Under the pieces are notes generated by a model. The model ran no database searches. It had not been told where the DNA came from and saw only the letters and a program-made list of their open reading frames with translations. 64,000 nt of DNA from Helichrysum umbraculigerum (lineage: Eukaryota; Streptophyta; Magnoliopsida; Asterales; Asteraceae), in the NCBI GenBank assembly GCA_949592205.1, contig CATIUR010000004.1, forward strand, positions 82,559,337 through 82,623,336, given 5' to 3'. The translations under genes and the position numbers were made by a program. Shown here piece after piece: positions 53,245 to 64,000 of this stretch (position 1 is the first letter of the stretch; every line of letters starts with the position of its first letter).

Positions 53245-53652
53245 TCATTTGGCATCTTCCTTGTCAGGCAGTGGGTCGTAAGTATCATGCTCAGGGAGTT
53301 GTAAAATGGTACGGATGGTGTGTACAGAAATAATTATTTCTTGACCACCGTTATCGATGAAACCTTTGAGTTGTGAGGTACTATTAATGATTGAGTGAGT
53401 GCAGGTATACCAGAACTCACTCAACCATTCCGGATTCATTTCTCCAGGTGATAACGTGAGAGCAGGGAGAATAAAGTGGTTTTTCAAAAAGCTTATTACC
53501 TCCGCATACTCAGGTTTAGGGCAGGAAACATTACCCAAATAGTTTGATTTAGGGACAGTAATGACTGAATCTTCACTTACTGCAGAGGCTCGAAGAGCTT
53601 TAATCTCTGTAGAAGCAGTGTATTCATTATTGAAAAATTTTGATTTAGACAT
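53245..53652 (-). pseudogene. Extra ORF of element C, N-terminal piece
   Basis: 135 residues starting MSKSKFFNNEYTAS and including NPEWLSEFWYTCTHSIIN, IIISVHTIRTILQLPEHDTYDPLP and ending KEDAK at a TGA. The pattern WYTCT...VHTIRTILQLPE is typical of the hypothetical proteins in SIRE-like elements of this plant family, from memory. The frame stops early compared with those proteins, so I treat it as the start of a broken longer gene continuing through 52753 and 51463. Confidence 0.55.
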
Positions 53653-54554
53653 TACAGATCTTTGAACAAAACAAAAAAAAACTTGTTTTTGCCTTTGTTT
53701 TTAGGGTTTTTTAAAAACAGAGATTTTGAAAATTAGGAAAGTGTAATAGTGACGAGTCACTGATTTGTGAGTTTAAATAGAGTACATTTTGCTAATGATC
53801 GTGTGATCGAGAGTGTGGCGACGTGGATGGTCGTGGTGGAAGAGGTAAAGGCATAGGGCGGGTTATGATGGTTGAGAGTGGTGGCATTAATGGTGATGGG
53901 AGTGGTAAGCCGGAAAAGTGCGCTGACGTAGAAGAGAGAATGTCAGAAGCGCGCGATATTTTTGTTATACCAAAAAATATTTAATTTGAAATCCGTTAAT
54001 ATTAAATACAAAAAGTATTAATTATAACGAATGTTTGTCGAGAAATCACCATTAAATGATACATCAGTGAGTCACTAAGGTATATAATCAATAATTTGAT
54101 TATCCACAAAAAGAAATAAGTTTTTAAGAGTAATAAAAGTGTTCTTTTATTTTGACAGAGATGTAGTCTCGCTGATTTAAACACAACTTAGAATACTGTT
54201 TAAATAATAGAGATGTGGTCACTGTGTAGATATAAGATACTCTTATCATTCTTGAATACTTATAGTTAAAACTTTTAAGAAACATGAGTATGGATTGTGT
54301 TTTATATAAGTTGCATATCATTTTATTAGATTATCCTTCACTGATCAAGTTACAACTTAGAATACTAACAAGATCAGCTTAGGAGAAAAAGAATTCAACG
54401 ATATAAAACTAATATAGAAACATAATGAATACTCATGTGACTATATAAATTATAAAGTTAGATAAGCAAAGTGAACTGATTGTTACCTCTGAATGTTTGA
54501 ATAGTAATAGTATCAGTGACTGTGCTTTTCTAAAGTTATATTTCAGATAGTCAA

Positions 54555-54640
<86 letters not shown>

Positions 54641-54723
54641 AAAAATAAAATGATAAAACAGCAATAAATACCGAAACTTAGAAAGTTCAACTATTTATTG
54701 AAGTTTATCATTTAGGAACATGA
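53653..54723 (-). other. Non-coding spacer of element C, with (TTA)n microsatellite
   Basis: About 1.07 kb, AT-rich. A (TTA)n tract of about 28 units lies at 54555-54639. In a complete SIRE element pol would lie between gag and the extra ORF, so this spacer marks where pol is missing. Confidence 0.65.
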
Positions 54724-55671
54724 TTAGTCCAATTGATGAACCCATTCGGAGATAGATTCATAGTGGCCAAGCCTTGGGTTGGGCTTCCACTGATTTGAAT
54801 AAACAGTATCTGATTGTTCACTGATAATTTTCTGTTTTTGAAAAGATGTGGAAGAACATTCAGATGACACATGTTGCCTGTTGCCACAATTATAACACTT
54901 TTTGTTTCCATAAATGGCCTTTTTTACCTTCTTTGTTTTAAGTTGCTGATCTGACACAATCATGCAACTTTTCTTGCTGATTTTTACTTCTTGCATCTTT
55001 GACTTGAGGTCACTGATAGATTTTGTTTCAGTGACAGACACAGTGTCAGTGAAGTTGCTGATTATTATTTGATTTTCAGCAATAGTTTTGATGAGATGTG
55101 AAGTTGCTGATGATTTGACAGTTTTCAAAACATTCATCTCATCATTACTATTTAAGACATTAGTATCTTCAGTGACCAACTTGCTTTTAGTAAAATAGTT
55201 TGGTCGTGGCTCACTGAAGATTGAGATGGGTTCAAATACGACTTCTGAAAAATTACCCTTAGGTTCAAAGACAGGGTCAACCATTGTTGAGTCAGCGAGG
55301 GATGCAGCATATTCATAATCTCCTCCCAAAATAGCTCTAACTTGTTTAGGGATTTGATTATTTACACATTGATTGACCTTATCGTTTGACTTACACCAAA
55401 ATTTCATGACCTTTTTGAGTTGTTGAAATTGTGTCTCAAATTTTACCTTTTCTTGAACACATACTTGATTTGCATAAGTTTGTGCATCAAGATCCAGTTT
55501 TAATTTCTTCATTTTTGACTCATTTTCATTTTGGTCATTAAGTCTGGATTGTAAGTCACTGATTTTGCGTTTTTGCCCTCTTTGAATATCATGAGCATTT
55601 GATAAGTCAACTATCAAAGACTCAAAGACATTATCTTTTTCAGCAGTTGTATATGATGTAAAACAATGCAC
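54724..55671 (-). CDS. Gag C-terminal piece of element C (coiled coil and second zinc knuckle)
   Basis: 315 residues in the same frame as the gag at 55723-57039, separated by one TAA and about 17 further codons. The first 110 residues form a coiled coil (LQSRLNDQNENESKMKKLKLDL). A CCHC knuckle CYNCGNRQHVSSEC lies near residue 270, and the C-terminus has a NPRLGHYES-like tail. In complete SIRE elements this region links gag to pol, but here it ends without a protease. It may be made only by readthrough, or be dead. Confidence 0.6.
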   Translation of the reverse strand: MHCFTSYTTAEKDNVFESLIVDLSNAHDIQRGQKRKISDLQSRLNDQNENESKMKKLKLDLDAQTYANQVCVQEKVKFETQFQQLKKVMKFWCKSNDKVNQCVNNQIPKQVRAILGGDYEYAASLADSTMVDPVFEPKGNFSEVVFEPISIFSEPRPNYFTKSKLVTEDTNVLNSNDEMNVLKTVKSSATSHLIKTIAENQIIISNFTDTVSVTETKSISDLKSKMQEVKISKKSCMIVSDQQLKTKKVKKAIYGNKKCYNCGNRQHVSSECSSTSFQKQKIISEQSDTVYSNQWKPNPRLGHYESISEWVHQLD

Positions 55672-55722
55672 CTTGTAAAGAGTTTCAGGATCCCATTCAG
55701 ATGCTGAACACTTAGGAGTGAT

Positions 55723-57039
55723 TTATTTGATGTCTTCAAGAAGTTCAGTGTCATCAGCCATCAGACAGTACTCCTTATCTAAACAAATCATTGCTTCTTC
55801 TTCATCAGATGATGAGGAGTCAGAATCACTGAATGAACCTTCTTCAGCGACAAAACCTTTTCCCTTCTTCTTTCCAGATTTAGCCAATGCCTTCAGTTTC
55901 TTGTATTTTGCCTTGTACTTGTTATACTTATCATTTCTGAAATCTGGCACTGGTTCAGAGACTTGGTTTACTGACTTTGATCTACATTCAGCTGCAAAAT
56001 GACTAATTTTGCCACACTTGTAGCATTCACCTTTGGATTGAAATTTATCAGATGATGGAACACCAGTAAATCTTTTTGATCTGGTGTTCCTTCTGAAATT
56101 AGCAACCATCATGGCCATATCCTTTTCAAGCTTCTCCAGTCCTTCATCATACTCGTACTCTGACTGTTCTTCATCTTGACCACCTTCTTCTTCAGCTATT
56201 AGTGACTTCGAACTTTTCTTAGACACTTTTGACTTCTGTCTCTGATCGATTTCATCAAGCTCTGCTATAAGGGCATTGGATATCTTCTGACTTCCAAGAG
56301 TAGCACGAATATACTCACTCTGATCAGCTTGCTTTTCAGACTGCTCCCAGTTGAGCAAAATACCATACACTTGAGTGAGATTAAGAACTGAATAATCATT
56401 CCTCTGTCTGGTACATGTGGCAATGGTTCCCCAGATTTTCCTTGGCAGCAACTCAAGAAATTTCTCAACAACAAATCTCTGTTCCTTGCCTATACCAGCC
56501 TTTTCCATTTTGTTCATCAGCGACTGGTATCTGGTGTAAGTAGAAGACAAAGATTCATTTGGTTCCATTGCAAACAGCTCATACTGACGAGTGAGATTGA
56601 CTTCCCTGCAGCGAATAATATCAGGAGTTCCAATATATATATTCCTAAGGGTATCCCACATGTCTTTAGCAGTTCTACAAAGCCTGATTGATTCGAACAC
56701 TTCATCAGAAAGTGCCATGCCTATGTACATTTTAGCTTGTTTATCCAATCTAACCAATCGCCTATCCTCATCTGACCATTGTTCCTCTCTTTTGGGCACA
56801 ACCATTTCTGGTATAGCAGTAATAGTAGCTGTAGCCATGACAGCAGGAACAATTGTGGTTGGGATGTGGGGACCATTGGTTATTATATTACAGAGACGGT
56901 CATCAATTAGGTCTAAAAACATCATCATTCGGGACATCCAAGTTTCAATCCTTGATGGATCAAAAGCTGGAGGTTTGGTTGTAGAACCATTTCCTTTTTG
57001 ATAATCAGAGTCAACACAACTGTACTTTACTGATTCCAT
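55723..57039 (-). CDS. Copia-type Gag of element C
   Basis: 438 residues starting MESVKYSCVD shortly after the PBS. It has the gag fold of plant copia elements: a WMSRMMMFLDLIDDRL N-terminal helix, YIGMALSDEVFESIRLCRTAKDMWDTL, LTRQYELFAMEPNESLSSTYTRYQSLMNKME and a LPRKIW motif. A CCHC knuckle CYKCGKISHFAAEC lies near residue 350, then a basic segment and an acidic Ser/Asp-rich end. It would form particles and bind RNA. The frame is intact to a TAA at 55723-55725 (context AAA TAA ATC). There is no pol downstream. Confidence 0.82.
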   Translation of the reverse strand: MESVKYSCVDSDYQKGNGSTTKPPAFDPSRIETWMSRMMMFLDLIDDRLCNIITNGPHIPTTIVPAVMATATITAIPEMVVPKREEQWSDEDRRLVRLDKQAKMYIGMALSDEVFESIRLCRTAKDMWDTLRNIYIGTPDIIRCREVNLTRQYELFAMEPNESLSSTYTRYQSLMNKMEKAGIGKEQRFVVEKFLELLPRKIWGTIATCTRQRNDYSVLNLTQVYGILLNWEQSEKQADQSEYIRATLGSQKISNALIAELDEIDQRQKSKVSKKSSKSLIAEEEGGQDEEQSEYEYDEGLEKLEKDMAMMVANFRRNTRSKRFTGVPSSDKFQSKGECYKCGKISHFAAECRSKSVNQVSEPVPDFRNDKYNKYKAKYKKLKALAKSGKKKGKGFVAEEGSFSDSDSSSSDEEEAMICLDKEYCLMADDTELLEDIK

Positions 57040-57073
57040 TGCAGACCTGGTTAATTGAATTTAAACCAACTCT

Positions 57074-57085
57074 GCTCTGATACCA
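57074..57085 (-). promoter_or_regulatory. Primer binding site of element C
   Basis: TGGTATCAGAGC on the minus strand, two bases from the 5' LTR end. It is complementary to initiator methionine tRNA, as usual for copia elements. Confidence 0.9.
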
Positions 57086-57087
57086 AT

Positions 57088-58145
57088 TGAGAGTCCCGTG
57101 ATCACTATCAGTTAGTGATTTGGAATCACAAGGTGTAAAGTTTAATTGTAGAAGGGGGGGTTGAATACAATTTAAAACTTTTTCAGATTTTGGCTAAGTT
57201 AATTGATGAGTTTTAAATTGATTCACAGAAATAGAGTATAAGCAATAGTAACACAGTATAACAGATTATGGATATGACAATATCAAAGCAACAAAGTAAC
57301 GATAGCTAAATGATGAATTATATTGATCATACAATTCACAAGTGTTGAATGCGGAATGGATTAACCAAAGTTAATCCAATTCAAACACTTAGCTAATCTA
57401 TTACAAATGAGATGAACAGCAGTGGACAAACACGCTGACTGTTCACTCGCTGGATCGTTAATACGTACTCTAGATAAACTAATCACTGACACACAAGTGA
57501 TAAGTACGATTGAACGACTAACCTCTACAGTACAAAATACTTAACTATTTATACTACAAGAGTTCCTAAAATATCGCCTATAAAATAGGATCTTGGAATG
57601 ACACGTGTCGCTGCTTGATTGGTTTGAACTCTGATGAACTGACATTCTGCGGGTCCCAATTCTGTTACCGCAAATATCTCGTTACCTTAAAACCAATCAT
57701 TCGCTGCCACGTAATCTTTCTGACATACTTCAAACTGGAACACTCTTGCTGATGTATAGATAAGTACAGTACTTTTAGTACTTGATGATTGAGAGGCTTT
57801 ATTGAATAGTTCCTGAAGATGTAGTAATCCTCCTCACTCACTGCGAGCTAACATGCTCTTGTAGAATGACTTGAACTAGAGATCTTCAGTGACTAGCTGT
57901 TATTCTGGCAGTGACTATTGCCTTTATTGATTTGAAGAAGTAAAGCTCTCGCTGACGTTTATCAGCGACACACCAAGTTGAGCTTTAAATCTTCCTCAGT
58001 ATATCAAGCAGAATGAATGACGATCAGCGAAACCTATCATCAGCAACAGCTGCTTCGATACAATCCATTTCTTCATCGAGTAGTGAACAGTTGAGTTGGT
58101 CAGCGACCAGTGACTTCATCATGGTCAGCTACCAGTGACTCAACA
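57088..58145 (-). repeat. 5' LTR of element C
   Basis: 1058 bp. A minus-strand TATA box, TATAAATA, is at 57546-57553 (plus-strand tatttata), about 600 bp from the LTR start in element sense. TSD cgaag follows at 58146-58150 and A's pol resumes. Confidence 0.92.
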
Positions 58146-58150
58146 CGAAG

Positions 58151-60569
58151 ACATCCCTAAAACAGCTTTTCGAACTCGTTACCGGCATTACTAATTCCAA
58201 GTGATGCCATTCGGCTTAACCAACGCACCGGCAGTATTCATGGACCTTATGAATCGGGTGTGTAAGCCTTACCTCGACAAGTTTGTCATCGTCTTCATTG
58301 ACGACATTCTGATTTACTCGCGCAATGAACAAGAACACGCGCAACACCTGAAAACTTTTCTAGAACTACTCAAGCACGAGGAGTTATATGCCAAATTCTC
58401 CAAGTGTGAGTTCTGGATGCAAACTGTACAATTCTTCGGACACGTGATTGACAGTCAGGGAATCCGTGTTGATCCTTCGAAAATCGAGGCTATCAAGTGC
58501 TGGAAAGCACCTAATACACCAACCGAAGTAAGCCAATTCTTAGGACTCGCCGGATACTACAGGCGATTCATTGAGAATTTTTCGAAAATAGCCCAACCTC
58601 TCACTGCACTGACTCAAAAAGAAAGAAAATTTGAATGGACTGACAAACATGAGTCAGCTTTCCAGCTACTCAAACAAAAACTCTGCAGTGCACCTATCTT
58701 ATCCTTACCCGAAGGCAACGATGACTTTGTGGTATACTGTGACGCTTCACACCAAGGTCTTGGTTGCGTATTGATGCAACGAGACAAAGTCATTGCTTAC
58801 GCCTCACGGCAACTCAAGGTCCATGAAAAGAATTACACAACTCATGACCTAGAGTTGGGGGCAGTTGTATTCGCCCTGAAAATCTGGAGACACTACTTGT
58901 ACGGTACCAAGTGTACAATCTTCACTGACCACAAAAGTCTCTAACATATCTTCGACCAAAAAGACCTAAACATGAGACAACGCCGTTGGGTCGAACTACT
59001 TACTGATTACGACTGTGAAATTCGCTACCATCCAGGCAAGGCAAACGTTGTTGCTGATGCCTTAAGTCGTAAGGAATGAGTGAAACCCCTTCGAGTCCGA
59101 GCACTTAGTATGACCATACACAACGACCTGATAACCCAAATTCTTACCGCTCAACTCGAAGCACTCAAAGCTGAAAATGTGAAACACGAGGCCTTGCGAG
59201 GCATGGAAAAACAACTGGAAACCAAACCAAACGGGGCCAAGTACTTCTCTGACCGACTATGGTTACCCAACTACGGGAACTTACGAGACTTGGTGATGAA
59301 CGAGGCACACAAGTCTAAGTACTCTATACACCCTGGTGCCGACAAAATGTACCATGGCATCAAAGAGTGGTATTGGTGGCCTAACATGAAAGCTGACATT
59401 GCAACTTATGTGAGCAAGTGTCTTACTTGCTCAAAGGTTAAAGCCGAATATCAGAAACCTTCCGGTTTGCTACACCAACCAGAAATCCCTGAATGGAAAT
59501 GGGAGCAGATCACGATGGACTTCATTACTAAACTTCCAAAAACACCTAGCGGTTGCGATACCATTTGGGTGATCGTGGACCGACTCACTAAATCTGCTCA
59601 TTTCCTAGCCATCAAGGAAACTGACAAGATGGAACGTTTGACGCGGATCTACATGAAAGAGATCGTGTCAAGACACGGCATGCCCATCTCAATTATCTCT
59701 GATAGAGATCCTCGATTTACTTCTCACTTTTAGCGATCTTTGCAAAAATCTCTTGGTACTCGTTTGGACAGGAGTACTGCTTACCATCCTCAAACTGACG
59801 GCCAAAGTGAATGAACCATACAAACACTGGAGGATATGCTACGAACTTGCGTAGTTGACTTCGGTAAAAACTGGGAAAATCACTTACCTTCGTGTGAGTT
59901 TTCATACAACAACAGTTACCACACCAGCATTAAAGCTGCACCCTTCGAGTCACTGTACGGTCGTAAGTGCCGGTCACCTATCTGTTGGACTGAGGTGGGG
60001 GATACACAACTCACCGGTCCGGAAATCATACACAAAACAACTGAAAAGATCATCGGTATACAAAACCGACTGAAAGCCGCGCGTGTTCGTCAGAAAAGCT
60101 ATGCTGACGTGAGACGCAAACATCTAGAGTTCCAAGTCGGAGATCGAGTACTTCTGAAAGTCTCGCCTTGGAAAGGCGTTATTCGTTTTGGCAAACGTGG
60201 GAAATTGAATCCCAGGTACATTGGACCATTCGAAATCCTTGAAAGGATTGGTCCAGTGGCATACCTCCTGAACTCAGTAGCGTGCACCCTACCTTTCACA
60301 TTTCTAACTTGAAGAAATGTCTGTCTGATGAGACACTGATTATACCTCTCGACGAGATACACATTGACGACAAACTACACTTTGTCGAGGAACCCGTGGA
60401 AATTATGGACCGTGAGGTCAAACGCTTAAAACAGAGTCATATTCCCGTTGTTAAAGTCAGGTGGAATTCGAGGCGTGGTCCTGAATACACTTGGGAACGG
60501 GAAGACCAAATGCGACTGAAACATCCACACCTGTTCACTGACTCTACTCACACCGCGACTACGAGCTAA
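58151..60569 (+). pseudogene. gag-pol of element A, 3' part (RT, RNase H, integrase, chromodomain-like tail)
   Basis: Continues the RT in frame after C: MPFGLTNAPAVFMDLMNRV, active-site FIDDILIYS, GYYRRFIENFSKI. RNase H: VVYCDASHQGLGCVL, ELGAVVFALKIWRHYL, FTDHKSL. Integrase: CLTCSKVKAEYQKPSG, MDFITKLP, IISDRDPRF, TAYHPQTDGQSE. The tail PVEIMDREVK...VKVRWNSRRGPEYTWE is chromodomain-like. Nonsense codons: TAA 58192, TAA 58942, TGA 59077, TAG 59731 and TGA 59812 (first base given). A frameshift near 60270-60280 separates the integrase from the tail, which is open at 60282-60569. Several stops fit C-to-T change at CAA, CGA or TGG. It is non-functional but every domain is present. Confidence 0.92.
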
Positions 60570-60592
60570 TTTGGGGAAGAAATTCTCCTAAC

Positions 60593-60602
60593 AAGGGGAG
60601 AA
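60593..60602 (+). promoter_or_regulatory. Polypurine tract of element A
   Basis: aaggggagaa abutting the 3' LTR, identical to that of element F. Confidence 0.85.
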
Positions 60603-61412
60603 TGTGACACCCGCTAATTTAGGACTTTAATTAGTGCCTAACTTACTTGTAATTATGTATGTTTAGTTTTGTATTAATCTAAATATACGTAACATTTTGT
60701 GTAATTACATACACGTATTTGCGATTTATTTAAATCGTACACTTATGAACCGGACAAGGTCCGACACTATTTACTATGGACGTTGGTGACAAACAATTAA
60801 AATAATGTGGATTTATCCAAACAAACATTATTTACTTTAATATATTACGAGAATATACTACACGATTATACGTTTTATTAAAACGTAACTTTACGCAACG
60901 AAAATGCGTGAAACGCGCCCGACAAACGAAATGAACTTAGGTTATATTTTTATAACTTCATAATAAGTATTATGATTAAATACTTTGGCTAAAAATATCG
61001 CGATTACACGCGTACGGTTAAAACGTTACACAATTCGAATAAACACACGATTCGCGACCGAGGATCAAACGAAAACTCGAATATTATTTTAATAACTTAG
61101 AATATATTATTTGAGTAAAACTTTTTTTAAAAATATTGTATTTTAAGTCGTTATCAAAACGTATTAAATAAAACGTTATACGATTAATTAAAACGCAAAA
61201 CGATTGGGTAAACGAACACGAGGGTTAACGTAACTTTGGGGAAACAATTTAAGCACCACATGGGGTGGGACCCACCCCCAAATCAGCTTAAAAATCATCC
61301 AAGATCAAACCGCCCCATGCCTTGTTGTTGACTAAAATGATCATCATCACCACCACCCTACTTCACTCACTCCACACTCTTTCATTCACCTCAACCCTCT
61401 AACCTCTCTCTA

Positions 61413-61471
<59 letters not shown>

Positions 61472-63401
61472 GCTGATTTCCATAGCCCAAACCACCACCA
61501 ATTCACCACCAAAAGCTACCTAAAAACACCTTGGATCGCAACACTCGTTTGGAAGAAAACGACTACAAGAACACGAGCTTCGTTCCTATCTTTTCCGTTT
61601 CTTCAAACACCATTGTGCGGTTTCATAACTCTTAAACTTCACTTACATTATGTTCATTATCATGTTATGTTGCTTATTCAACTTGTTAATGTCCAAATAA
61701 GTAATCAAAACGCAATTTAAAACTCGAAACTATGAGTTTATGTTTTCTGTCCAGATTCTGTTTCCACTTCAACGATTTTTATAAAATTCATTTCTTAATG
61801 AAAAATGATGTTTCTTAAGTCTAAAATTTAGTACAAGAAGTTATCTTTCCAACAAAATTAGTCTCGTGACTTTTCGACTTCGTTTACTACATTTTTCTCC
61901 GGTGACATAGGGTTACTGTTCCGGCGGACAGAAACTTTCAGTAACTTCTCGAGGCCATATCTCGAGTTCTAGACCTCAAAAACGTATGAGACCACTTGGT
62001 AAATCTTGGTAATTTTGTTATATACAAAAATTTCTTCTTTGACTCGTTCCAGAAATACACCCATTTTTCCAGAAAATTTGATTTGTGAGAAGTGGTCTAA
62101 TCTCGGATTAAACTGAACCCTGATACTTTGTGAATTTTTATAAAATACAAAACGACCTCCAAAAGTCATAGACAAATTACAGGAAGTATATAACATATGT
62201 GGGAACTTCGTGTAAAAATTTCAGAACGATTCGATAATGTTTACTATTTTAAATAAAAATCACAAAGTCGGATGAACAGTAACTCCGTGAATCTATTATC
62301 GCATGAACAGTAACTCCGTGATTCTAGTGTCGGATGAACAGTAAAAATTGACTTTCGTTGACTGTCGGACTGAGGGTTAACTCTCGGACTTTAGGGTGAG
62401 ACTCGGATGCATAGTTTCGGACTTGATAACACTCGAATCAAACCAAACCCGTTTGACCTAGTAGACGAAAAACGAATACTTAAACGAAAACGGAAAACAT
62501 CCACGTGCGACAATCTATTATCGCATGACCAGTGTCCGAGAATGTCATTGTCGCACGATTATGTATTGTCGCACGAAACGGAAACTTTAAAATACTTTTT
62601 ACACTAAGTATCGAATACATGCAACAACTAGACCTTATACGACAATACACTTACATGATATACATATTCTTTGAGACGTATATATATATATATATACACA
62701 CATACTACTTTGCTCGACACAATTAGTACAAGAAAACTACTATACTTTGGGAAGTATACACTAAACTTCAAATACGGATGAGTTTACACTCACTTAATTA
62801 TGAGATTACACTCATACATACACGAGATTACACTCGAATCTCTTGACTTAAAAAGACGAGCTTACACTTGCACGAGTTTACACTCGAACGGACTTACATC
62901 CGAACAACAACTACGTGTCACATTGCAAATAATCAACTTATGTATATGCTTTACAAGGTATACAAACACGATGAATTACATAATAATAGTGTTTGAATTA
63001 TTATTACACCTCCGTCACCAATGGTCCACACTTAATTACAAACAATTACAAACAATTACAAACGTAGAAACAAATATTTGGACATTTCCTAGTTGAGTGG
63101 ACAACTAGCATGGGTGATCTTTTAAGACACCAACCTACTTACTCATTTACTTACAACCTTGTGCGTTTCGGACGCCAGAAGGTTGCAGGGTTCGGAGAAC
63201 CACATACGGACTTACATCCGCGTTACTTGTTTGATTCCTCAGACATACTTACTAGACTCAGGTGAGTCTTACAGCCCCACTTTTACTGTTTTTTACTTTG
63301 GGGTGAGATATTTGCTACCGTTTTACGTATGAACACAAGTACTGAACTGCTACACACTTCTTTTACATACATTACATGAGTTACTTTTTATCCACTGAAA
63401 T
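60603..63401 (+). repeat. 3' LTR of element A, interrupted by element D
   Basis: Matches the 5' LTR from its first base to about its position 2790. Differences include a (TC)n tract of over 40 nt at 61419-61465, a shorter TA tract (62679-62696) and no C homopolymer. The predicted intron donor is at 63262. Element D begins at 63402 and the LTR remainder lies outside the window. Confidence 0.88.
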
Positions 63402-64000
63402 TGTAACACCCCCGAAATTCACTGTTTAGCGGAAGCATGTTTTGGGGTGCTACTAATCAAATATCACAGCACAAAGATAAAGTAAACGACATCTATATGC
63501 AACATTTGTAGATTAGTTACATTCCCATAGATACAATGTTTGAAAACTTATGTTCTCGTATACAAAAATGTAGTTTCCTAGAGCCCACGCGTATTGCGGG
63601 AGATTCTATTACATAATCAAAATATACAAAAGATAATGCTAAGAATCTCCGTGAATGCAGTTGTGTTGAAATCATGCGACTCTAGCTAAAGTCCTGAGGT
63701 AATCCTACTCCATCCGGGTACCTGAGAAAACATGCTAAAAAGGTCAACACGAATGTTGGTGAATCTCACAGGTTTGTAAGTAATATCAGTTTTGAACACG
63801 AGATTTCATCAGTAGTGCCCGCAGGCGTAAAATCAGTAATTGCAATCCAGCAATCGTAAAACAAGTATTTGCAATCCCGCAAATGTAAGTAAGTAAGTTA
63901 TACCGTTGCCATGAGGCTCATAATTGAAGCTTAACCCGTAAGTAATAAGTTTGCTCCCGTGACATGCTCGTAATTGAGCAAGCATCAGTAACGAATAATT
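63402..64000 (-). mobile_element. Element D: start of an A-related LTR in antisense orientation
   Basis: Begins TGTAACACCCCCGAAATTCACTG, the complement of a Tekay-like LTR 3' end. On the minus strand it parallels the 3' half of LTR A: gcttccgctaaacagtgaattt, the acceptor-like TTTTCTCAG|GTACC at 63722, the cctgtgagattcaccaac block, and hairpins ATTTGC GGGATT GCAAAT and TGCTC AATTAC GAGCA. The sequence is clearly diverged from A, so it is a different family member. Whether it is a full element or a solo LTR cannot be seen. The flank before it is gaaat. Confidence 0.82.

Larger units (their letters stand above)
47864..58145 (-). mobile_element. Element C: SIRE/Maximus-like copia element with gag and extra ORFs but no pol
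   Basis: LTRs of 1048 bp (47864-48911) and 1058 bp (57088-58145), TSD cgaag on both sides (47859-47863, 58146-58150). In minus orientation the LTR starts TGTTGAGTCACTGG and ends ACGGGACTCTCA, followed by the PBS ATTGGTATCAGAGC. Gag (two same-frame pieces) is followed by about 1 kb of non-coding DNA and then a long extra coding region in three pieces. No integrase, RT or RNase H was found anywhere in its 8.2-kb interior. LTR divergence is under 2 percent by eye. Confidence 0.85.
28855..64000 (+). mobile_element. Element A: Tekay/Del-like chromovirus, decayed, carrying insertions B, C and D
   Basis: 5' LTR 28855-32325 and 3' LTR from 60603, interrupted by D at 63402 and extending past the window. 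The iMet-type PBS is split by B. Internal order: a 229-residue ORF, gag, protease, RT (split by C), RNase H, integrase and a chromodomain-like C-terminus, then PPT aaggggagaa. That order, the PBS type and the tail motif VKVRWNSRRGPEYTWE fit the Tekay lineage of Ty3 chromoviruses. Removing B and C restores the reading frame across both joints. The first 235 bp of the two LTRs differ by about 5 percent, so this is the oldest element here. Confidence 0.88.

Overview
The window is plant nuclear DNA, most likely from an Asteraceae species. That placement rests on my recognition of the element families, not on a database search. I find no host gene and no tRNA or rRNA gene. Almost everything from 3147 onward is a stack of nested LTR retrotransposons. 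Their boundaries are supported by LTR ends (TG...CA), primer binding sites (PBS), polypurine tracts (PPT) and 5-bp target site duplications (TSD). I name them A to F for reference.

Layout. 1-3146: AT-rich flank with a foldback repeat (574-1310) and a Stowaway-type MITE (1424-1587). 3147-28361: element E, minus strand, a gag-only Ty3-like element present as a tandem LTR-gag-LTR-gag-LTR array with TSD ttaaa. Its third LTR is split by element F (12853-26592, plus strand, TSD ttctc), another gag-only element that is itself an LTR-gag-LTR-gag-LTR array. 28601-28854: a second Stowaway-type MITE, abutting element A. 28855 to beyond the window: element A, a full-length Tekay/Del-like chromovirus with decayed gag-pol and LTRs of about 3.5 kb. 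B (32336-44567) sits in A's PBS; it is an Athila/Tat-like element with 2.4-kb LTRs, a tRNA-Asp-type PBS, two intact ORFs and no pol. C (47864-58145, minus strand) sits in A's reverse transcriptase; it is a SIRE/Maximus-like copia element with gag and a long extra ORF region but no pol. D (63402 onward, minus strand) is a relative of A inserted in A's 3' LTR.

Functional picture. Only A ever carried a complete enzymatic set (protease, RT, RNase H, integrase with chromodomain-like tail), and it now has seven in-frame stops and a frameshift. B, C, E and F all lack pol and must have relied on enzymes supplied in trans. By-eye LTR comparison gives an age order: A oldest (about 5 percent in the first 235 bp), then C (under 2 percent), B (about 1 percent), and E and F (a few differences per kb).

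The most unusual signals are in the LTRs. Elements E and A carry arrays of very short hairpins whose loop sequence is constant while the stem sequence varies with compensation. A, D, E and F share the 3' end of a predicted intron inside the LTR; A, E and F also show its consensus donor, which for D lies outside the window. B has an apparent internal promoter and leader intron in front of its second ORF.
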